Below, one piece after another: positions 4,775-9,461 of a stretch of DNA of 9,461 nucleotides. Source of the DNA: Bacillota bacterium (lineage in GTDB: Bacteria; Bacillota; Bacilli; ZCTH02-B2); contig PKQY01000057.1 of NCBI GenBank assembly GCA_017577895.1, positions 1-9,461 on the forward strand. The letters run 5' to 3'. Below the pieces are notes generated by a model. That model saw only the letters and a list, made by a program, of their open reading frames with translations. It was not told where the DNA came from and did no database searches. A program made the position numbers and the translations under genes. Numbering within the stretch: position 1 is the stretch's first letter; every line of letters begins with the position of its first letter.

Positions 4775-7024
4775 ATGCGGCAGTTGTGGTTGGCAGCCCT
4801 GGGAGCGTTCCTTCTGGCAGCGGCGCAGGCCCACGGGGCGGTGGGGGACGGCGTTTCAGCGGCTTCAGCGGCGCAGATGCATCCGCCGGTGCAGCGGGTC
4901 ATCGTGGTGCTCGTCAACGGCTTGTCGCTGGACGATGTGGCGACGCATCCCCGTTGGCAGGTGCTGGCCGCCGAAGGTTGGTTGGCCGGCATGACGTTAA
5001 AAACCGCCCGGGGACACGGAGATGTCCATCAGGCGGTCACCCTCGGGGCCGGTGCCTATGCCGCCGGTCACAAAGAGGTCCACGGTTTTGATGCCAACGA
5101 GCGGTTGGAGACAGGATGGACGGCGGCGGATGAATATGCCCAGCTGACCGGACGCCGGCGCCAAGAAGGGGTAGTGGTTCCGGCCGTCGGCCAGTTGGTA
5201 AGGGAAAACGAAAAAACGGGCCGCTTTCCGGCCACCCCCGGTGCTTTAGGACAGCGCATCCGGGATGCCGGAGGATGGACGGCCGTGTTTGGCAACAGCG
5301 ATCGGGGGGCGACCGTCAAGCGGTTGGCGCCGTTAGTGACGATGGACGAGTCCGGCTGGACACCGTTGGGCGAAGTGGGACCTGGGATGGTCCGCCGGGA
5401 TCGGGAACGGCCCTTTGGCGTCGCCACGAATTACGGACGGATGTTGACTCAGTTTCGACAATTGCCGGCCGGTGTTCGGCTGGCGGTGTTTGAACTGGGG
5501 GATTTGGATCGGTGGGAGGCCGTTCGGGACAAGATGGCAGACGGGCATGCCCGACATTTGCGGCAGCAGATTTTGACCGAGATGGCCGATTTTGTCTCGT
5601 CCTTGAAACAAGCGTTGTTGCCCCACGATGCGCTGTTCGTGGTTTCGCTCATGGTGGATGAAGAAAGTTATCGGAACGGGATGTGGCTAGCGCCGGTGTT
5701 GTGGTTGTCCCATTCGTCGGCGGGCGGCGGGTTGCTGTACTCCCCCAGCACCCGTCGCGCCGGCATCGTGACCAATCTGGACGTGACGGCGACCATATTG
5801 GACCAGCTGGGACTCGGGTCCGATCGCCGCATGGGCGGGTTGCCGTTGCAACTGGCCGAATCGGTTGGGAATTCGGCGGTGTCGGAGGAAGAGAGTGCCT
5901 TTTGGGATGAGCTGGCCCGCATGCAGTGGGCCCATCAGCTCCGGCCGAAGGTGCTCCGGCCGTATGTCATCCAGCAGATGGTCCTGTTGCTCTTGGCAGC
6001 CGTCGTCTGGTTGTTGCGCCTGCGGCGTTGGTACCGGCCCATCCGCGTTCTCTTGTTGGCCATGTTGTTTGCGCCCGCTGTCTTGCTGGTCATCTCGGAC
6101 CCGCGGGCCAGCGCCGGGCATGTCTTGCTGCTCGTCTGGGCCGTTCCGATTTTAGCGGCTTGGGTGACGGAACGTTGGTCGTTGCGGCTGGCCTTGTTGA
6201 CGGCATCCGTCAGCGCATGGGCGACCATTGCCCTGGACTTGTGGCGGGGCGGGATTTGGCTCAAACGTTCGTTGTTGAGTTACGACCCGATGTTGGCGGC
6301 GCGGTTTTACGGCATCGGCAATGAATTTATGGGGATTGTGGTCGGGGCGGTCATTTTGACGGCGGCATTGCTCTGGGGGTGGTTCCGGCCGTTGGAACAA
6401 CAATGGAAGGCCCGTTGGGTGCGGTGTGGCGTATCCTTGGGGATGTTGGCCTGGCTGGCGGTGTTGGCGGCACCACAGGCCGGGGCCAATGCGGGCGGTG
6501 CGTTGACGGCGGGCGTCGGTTTTGTCGGCACGTGGTTTTTTTTGCGTTTTTCTCATATTTCGCCGGGCCGCATTGCATTGTACTCGCTGATCGGTTTTTT
6601 GGTAGCCGTCGTGTTGTTGTTCGTTTTCAATGGAGGGTGGCTCGAGGAGCCGGTGCAACACGAATCTTCTCACGTCGGCCAAGCGTTGGCGGCGGCCGGT
6701 GACGGCGAATGGGAGCTGTTGCAATCGTTGGTGCTCCGCAAGCTGGAGACGAATTGGCGTCTGATCCGACATTCCATTTGGACGAAAGTGGTCGCCACGG
6801 CGCTCATCGTCAGTTTTTGTGTGCAGTTTGTGCCGCGAAACGGGGAGCGAACGTGGCGGCTTCGTTCCGAATGGTCGGCCGCTTTTCGCGGGATTTTGGC
6901 AGCCAGCGTCACGGCGTTGTTGTTCAACGACTCCGGCATTGTGGCAGCGGCGACGGCCATTGTGTACTTGGTCGTGCCCATGCTCCTCCTGCGACTTGCA
7001 CCGTCCGGTGACCATTTGTGTTAA
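4775..7024 (+). CDS. Polytopic membrane protein with degenerate alkaline-phosphatase-like N-domain
   Basis: A 749-residue protein that I cannot name. Residues 1-20 form a signal peptide or first membrane anchor. Residues about 39-365 resemble the alkaline phosphatase/sulfatase fold: opening strand RVIVVLVNGL (41-50), AVFGNSDRG (170-178), VFELGDLDR (238-246), FVVSLMVDE (288-296) and a C-terminal GIVTNLDVTATILDQLGL (330-347) like the family's 'D..PTIL..LG' end. The usual first Asp-Gly is Asn48-Gly49, and the Asp-His-Gly metal motif is not recognisable, so catalysis is doubtful. Residues about 399-741 contain roughly ten hydrophobic segments with striking polar motifs: YDPMLAARFYGIGNEFMG (503-520), AGANAGGA (569-576) and FNDSGIVAA (717-725). 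An AGGAGG site eight bases upstream fixes the start. It follows the DnaA-box cluster and precedes the folate gene by 55 bases. A role in envelope or polymer assembly is only a guess. Confidence 0.8.
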   Translation: MRQLWLAALGAFLLAAAQAHGAVGDGVSAASAAQMHPPVQRVIVVLVNGLSLDDVATHPRWQVLAAEGWLAGMTLKTARGHGDVHQAVTLGAGAYAAGHKEVHGFDANERLETGWTAADEYAQLTGRRRQEGVVVPAVGQLVRENEKTGRFPATPGALGQRIRDAGGWTAVFGNSDRGATVKRLAPLVTMDESGWTPLGEVGPGMVRRDRERPFGVATNYGRMLTQFRQLPAGVRLAVFELGDLDRWEAVRDKMADGHARHLRQQILTEMADFVSSLKQALLPHDALFVVSLMVDEESYRNGMWLAPVLWLSHSSAGGGLLYSPSTRRAGIVTNLDVTATILDQLGLGSDRRMGGLPLQLAESVGNSAVSEEESAFWDELARMQWAHQLRPKVLRPYVIQQMVLLLLAAVVWLLRLRRWYRPIRVLLLAMLFAPAVLLVISDPRASAGHVLLLVWAVPILAAWVTERWSLRLALLTASVSAWATIALDLWRGGIWLKRSLLSYDPMLAARFYGIGNEFMGIVVGAVILTAALLWGWFRPLEQQWKARWVRCGVSLGMLAWLAVLAAPQAGANAGGALTAGVGFVGTWFFLRFSHISPGRIALYSLIGFLVAVVLLFVFNGGWLEEPVQHESSHVGQALAAAGDGEWELLQSLVLRKLETNWRLIRHSIWTKVVATALIVSFCVQFVPRNGERTWRLRSEWSAAFRGILAASVTALLFNDSGIVAAATAIVYLVVPMLLLRLAPSGDHLC

Positions 7025-7027
7025 AAT
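7019..7027 (+). promoter_or_regulatory. Possible extended -10 promoter for the folate cyclo-ligase gene
   Basis: TGTTAAAAT at 7019-7027 fits an extended -10 (TGn plus TAAAAT, five of six matches). It overlaps the stop codon of the membrane protein gene. No good -35 lies at 16-18 bases; the nearest TTG (TTGCAC, 6996-7001) is 20 bases upstream. If real, transcription would begin near 7034, about 46 bases before the GTG start. The gene could equally be read through from upstream, since no terminator separates the two. Confidence 0.4.
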
Positions 7028-7079
7028 GAAGCATCACCAGGATTTGCGCCAATATGGGACACGTTTGGAGGAGAAAACG

Positions 7080-7730
7080 GTGAACCAGGGAGTGCCGGGG
7101 TTAAAAGCCTTTTTGCGGGCCGTGTGCTTGCAGCGGCGTGACCAGCTGCCAGCTTCGGAGCGGCGCCATCGTTCCCTCCTCATTGCCCGTTGGCTGTGTT
7201 CTTCGGCATGGTACCGTCAGTCTAAGGACGTACTGACGTATCTGTCGGTGCGCAGCGAAGTAGATACGCGGCCCATCGTGGAGATGGCATGGCAGGACGG
7301 GAAGCGGGTGTGGGCGCCGAAGACGAATCGGCAGGAGCAGACGATGGACTTTATCGAAATTCGCCAATGGACCGATGTCATTCCCGGGCCGTGGGGCATT
7401 GAGGAACCGGCACAAACCCAACCGTCTTTTACCGCCGTGGTGCCGCCAGAGCGGACGGCGTTGTTATTGGTGCCGGCTGTGGCCTTTGACCGACGCGGGT
7501 TTCGCATTGGCTATGGCGGGGGATATTACGACCGGTTTTTGGACCGGGCTTCCCACCGGTTCCTGACCATCGGGCTGGCGTTCGACATGCAATTGCTCCC
7601 GTGGGTGCCGGCCGAAGCCCACGATTGGCCGGTCGACGGCGTATTGACAGAGCGGGGTTGGAAAAAGATTCCCCCTTGTTCAATGGCTGATAGGATGGAA
7701 CTGAGCAAAGCGACCGCGAGACGAACATAG
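7080..7730 (+). CDS. yqgN: 5-formyltetrahydrofolate cyclo-ligase
   Basis: This enzyme (MTHFS) uses ATP to convert 5-formyltetrahydrofolate to 5,10-methenyltetrahydrofolate, returning a storage folate to the one-carbon pool. The family signature is complete: FDRRGFRIGYGGGYYDRFL (136-154), preceded by LLVPAVA (129-135), the substrate-side loop SVRSEVDT (56-63), and the ending WPVDGVLTERG (183-193). The GTG start at 7080 is chosen because GGAGGAG (7067-7073) lies six bases upstream. An in-frame ATG at 7026 would add 18 residues but has no binding site and sits on the previous stop codon. At 216 residues the protein is a little longer than the usual 180-200 because of a basic tail of about 20 residues after the last motif. 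The gene is followed 51 bases later by a phosphodiesterase gene with no terminator between. Confidence 0.92.
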   Translation: MNQGVPGLKAFLRAVCLQRRDQLPASERRHRSLLIARWLCSSAWYRQSKDVLTYLSVRSEVDTRPIVEMAWQDGKRVWAPKTNRQEQTMDFIEIRQWTDVIPGPWGIEEPAQTQPSFTAVVPPERTALLLVPAVAFDRRGFRIGYGGGYYDRFLDRASHRFLTIGLAFDMQLLPWVPAEAHDWPVDGVLTERGWKKIPPCSMADRMELSKATARRT

Positions 7731-7781
7731 GACCAGACAAACATAGAAGAAGGCCAAGAAAAAAGAAAGGGATGACGTGAC

Positions 7782-8294
7782 GTGCGGATTATCGTTTTAT
7801 CCGATACCCATTTGCCGAAACGGGGTCGATGGCTGCCGCCGCGGTTGATCGAAGAAGTGGAACGGGCCGATGTCGTGTTGCACGCCGGCGATTTCATGAC
7901 GGGCGACGTGTTGGATGATTTGTTGGCTTTGAACAACAATTTGGTGGGCGTTGTGGGGAACAACGATGATGCCGAAATTCGTCGGCGTCTGAAACGGAAG
8001 GAGAAAATTCGACTCGGTGGACGGGTCATCGGACTCATTCATGGCGATGGAGGAGCGCGGGAGCAGACCGTCAAGCGGGCCTGGGAGGCGTTTGCCGGCG
8101 AGGCGGTGGATGTGATCATTTTCGGTCATTCCCATTTACCGTATTTAAAGACCGCCCAAGGGACGATTTTGTTTAATCCCGGCTCGGCCACCGAAAAACG
8201 GAGAAGTCCGTATTATTCGTATGGCGTCATGGAAATGGACGGAGGCACCATCCGGCTGTCCCATGTCTTTTACGGGGATGACGCCTGGAGTTAA
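7782..8294 (+). CDS. ysnB: YfcE/MJ0936-type metallophosphodiesterase
   Basis: A 170-residue calcineurin-like phosphoesterase with every metal-binding motif in order: DTH (Asp8, His10), HAGD (Asp37), GNND (Asn60), IHGD (His88) and GHSH (His116, His118), then FNPGSATEKR (131-140), which is typical of the YfcE/YsnB branch. Family members hydrolyse model phosphodiesters with Mn or Ni. The physiological substrate is not established, so the product is best called a putative phosphodiesterase. It is a soluble single-domain protein of normal length. The start is GTG at 7782 with GAAAGGGA about ten bases upstream. It probably shares a transcript with the folate gene, and a strong bidirectional terminator begins 15 bases after its stop. 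Confidence 0.9.
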   Translation: MRIIVLSDTHLPKRGRWLPPRLIEEVERADVVLHAGDFMTGDVLDDLLALNNNLVGVVGNNDDAEIRRRLKRKEKIRLGGRVIGLIHGDGGAREQTVKRAWEAFAGEAVDVIIFGHSHLPYLKTAQGTILFNPGSATEKRRSPYYSYGVMEMDGGTIRLSHVFYGDDAWS

Positions 8295-8308
8295 CGCCCT
8301 TGGCTCAT

Positions 8309-8362
8309 AAAAAACCTGCCTCACCGGTGTCGCTCATCGGCACCGGTGAGGCAGGTTTTTTT
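8309..8362. terminator. Bidirectional terminator between ysnB and tlp
   Basis: A near-perfect inverted repeat. An A run (8309-8314) and then CCTGCCTCACCGGTG (8315-8329) pair with CACCGGTGAGGCAGG (8341-8355) and a T run (8356-8362). Two or three more pairs extend into the loop. The T run serves the forward genes and the A run serves tlp on the other strand. The stop codon of tlp (8361-8363) lies in the forward T run, so the two convergent units share every base of this signal. Confidence 0.95.
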
Positions 8363-8600
8363 ACTCTTTGCTGGCCTTCAGTTCATCTTGGATTTCGCGG
8401 CGGTATCCTTCAATGGCTTCTCTGCGCCGTTCGTTTTTCGCTTCCAGTTGGGCCACTTCTTCCGGATTCATTTGATCGGCATGGGCTTTCAGGAAATCTT
8501 CCGTTTCATGAATGTTGGCCATGGTGTTTTCGATCATTTCTTGCAATTTTTCCACGTTGTCCGAACGGTCGTCGGGATTCGGTCGAACTTGTTTCGGCAT
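8361..8600 (-). CDS. tlp: Small acid-soluble spore protein Tlp
   Basis: A 79-residue, very hydrophilic protein that closely matches Tlp, a minor small acid-soluble protein of the Bacillus spore core made late in the forespore. The key match is the N-terminal block RPNPDDRSDNVEKLQEMI (6-23). A helical, Lys/Glu/Arg-rich remainder follows, with KNERRREAIEGYRREIQDE (55-73) matching the Tlp C-terminal half. The start is at 8600 with AAAGGAGCG (reverse strand of about 8609-8617) roughly nine bases upstream. A longer in-frame extension upstream has no binding site and unlike composition. It is convergent with ysnB, and its stop lies in the shared terminator. It marks the host as an endospore former. 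A sigma-G-like promoter lies upstream. Confidence 0.9.
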   Translation of the reverse strand: MPKQVRPNPDDRSDNVEKLQEMIENTMANIHETEDFLKAHADQMNPEEVAQLEAKNERRREAIEGYRREIQDELKASKE

Positions 8601-8638
8601 GCAAAAACGCTCCTTTCGTGATGGTTGCCGTCCCCGGT

Positions 8639-8667
8639 TAGTTTGTCTCTCCGGCACGAATTTATGA
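8639..8667 (-). promoter_or_regulatory. Sigma-G-like promoter of tlp
   Basis: Read on the reverse strand, TCATAA (8667-8662) could be a -35 of the forespore type. After CATA, 17 bases lead to CAAACTA (8645-8639), one mismatch from the sigma-G -10 pattern CATnnTA. Transcription would start near 8632, about 32 bases before the ATG. tlp of B. subtilis is under sigma-G control, so the match fits, but the sites are short. Confidence 0.45.
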
Positions 8668-8827
8668 AACCGGACCATGGATGGACTGGGGGCCAGGCAA
8701 TTTGTGGGAAGGAGAGACGAGGAGAGAAAGCAGGAGAGAACCAAAGGACAGCCTTGAAAGGTCTCGTTTGTTTCGACAAAAAAGGCCAAAATCATGGTTC
8801 GTTCGAGGCAGGGATGATTAATCGATT
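8646..8827. other. Gene-free spacer between tlp and the rRNA promoters
   Basis: I see no credible gene in this stretch. Apart from the upstream edge of the tlp promoter it holds a purine-rich block (about 8708-8745) and a weak imperfect hairpin (8736-8765) followed by T-rich sequence. Open frames here lack ribosome binding sites and recognisable protein features. The two rRNA promoter candidates begin just after it. Confidence 0.5.
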
Positions 8828-8856
8828 TTGATCCGGGCATGCATCCGTGATATAGT
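8828..8856 (+). promoter_or_regulatory. Upstream rRNA promoter candidate (P1)
   Basis: TTGATC (8828-8833, four of six) is separated by 17 bases from TATAGT (8851-8856, five of six), with TG at 8848-8849 forming an extended -10. Spacing and position fit the upstream member of a tandem rRNA promoter pair, as in Bacillus rrn operons. It lies 138 bases upstream of the stronger P2. Confidence 0.55.
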
Positions 8857-8965
8857 TATCCATGCTGTTCGCGATAAGGCGACAGCAACACAAACCAAAA
8901 CACCGCAACAAAGTATGTTTGCAATGCCAAGCAAGCGGCGCCAACAATTGGCAACCACACACCGC

Positions 8966-8994
8966 TTGACAGGGCGACGCAAACGTGGTACAAT
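8966..8994 (+). promoter_or_regulatory. Main 16S rRNA promoter (P2)
   Basis: A perfect -35 TTGACA (8966-8971), a 17-base spacer and -10 TACAAT (8989-8994, five of six), with TG at 8986-8987 making an extended -10. An A run (8992-9000) follows the -10. Transcription should start near 9001, leaving a leader of about 105 bases before mature 16S. It is the best promoter in the window. Confidence 0.85.
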
Positions 8995-9000
8995 AAAAAA

Positions 9001-9105
9001 GTCGCGCTTGTGCGGTAGCGCAGCGAAGACAGTAGCAACCATGAGATGCAAATGATGTTCCTTGAAAACTGCACAGTGAAGCGAGCCGGAGTTGGGATTG
9101 AACTT
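9001..9105 (+). promoter_or_regulatory. rRNA leader with boxA-like element
   Basis: The leader runs between P2 and the 16S 5' end. A small hairpin, TGCG-GTAG-CGCA (9011-9022), lies near its start. TGTTCCTTGAAAACT (9056-9070) closely resembles the TGTTCTTTGAAAACT element of Bacillus rRNA leaders and spacers, which holds the boxA bound by the Nus antitermination complex. The 5' half of the RNase III processing stem should also be here, but its partner lies beyond the window. Confidence 0.7.

Positions 9106-9461
<356 letters not shown>

Noticed and set aside
4642..5091. Forward open frame of 149 codons starting in the DnaA-box region
   Set aside because: It overlaps the start of the real gene at 4775 in another frame, has no binding site, and becomes low-complexity Gly/Arg sequence.
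6152..7015. Long reverse-strand open frame (287 codons) opposite the membrane protein gene
   Set aside because: Its composition (Gln, Pro and Arg rich, no domain) is that of an antisense shadow of GC-rich coding DNA, and the forward gene has a strong binding site and coherent membrane segments.
8736..8765. Imperfect hairpin followed by T-rich sequence as a terminator
   Set aside because: The stem is broken by a bulge and an internal loop, the tail is interrupted by G and C, and no gene ends here.
8601..8840. In-frame upstream extension of tlp to 8840
   Set aside because: No binding site, unlike composition, and the Tlp family starts at the MPKQ position, which has AAAGGAG just upstream.

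Overview
The window reads as a chromosomal segment of a spore-forming, moderately high-GC Firmicute of the order Bacillales. Three things support this: the thiL-tsaE-tsaB-rimI-tsaD order, which matches the Bacillus ydiA-ydiE block; strong AGGAGG-type ribosome binding sites and sigma-A promoters; and a Tlp small acid-soluble spore protein gene. The GC-rich coding sequence and GC-rich 16S helices suggest a thermophile. Thermoactinomycetaceae is my guess from the look of the 16S start, not a demonstrated placement. Nothing here looks recently transferred. There are no IS elements, prophage genes or CRISPR.

Layout. (1) 1-535: one sigma-A promoter, four tRNA genes with encoded CCA ends (Leu-GAG, Arg-ACG, Pro-UGG, Gly-UCC), and a terminator. 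(2) 549-4536: an extended -10 promoter drives thiL, tsaE, tsaB, rimI and tsaD. tsaE/tsaB and tsaB/rimI overlap by 4 bases (ATGA), and a strong branched terminator ends the unit. TsaB, TsaD and TsaE form the second half of the tRNA t6A37 pathway (TsaC is not here), ThiL makes thiamine diphosphate, and RimI is an N-terminal acetyltransferase. (3) 4537-4774: a non-coding interval with a same-orientation cluster of DnaA-box-like 9-mers, two of them perfect, and other small repeats. (4) 4775-8294: a 749-residue membrane protein with a degenerate alkaline-phosphatase-like exterior domain, then 5-formyltetrahydrofolate cyclo-ligase and a YfcE/MJ0936-type phosphodiesterase. (5) 8309-8645: a near-perfect bidirectional terminator shared with the convergent spore gene tlp, which has a sigma-G-like promoter. 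(6) 8828-9461: two tandem rRNA promoter candidates, a leader with a boxA-like element, and the first ~356 bases of 16S rRNA, cut by the window end.

Most of the window is housekeeping DNA. The two places that most deserve a second look are the DnaA-box cluster just downstream of tsaD and the large membrane protein that follows it. The protein keeps the outline of an alkaline-phosphatase-superfamily domain but seems to lack its metal-binding signatures, and it carries an unusual polytopic domain with a conserved-looking RFYGIGNE motif.
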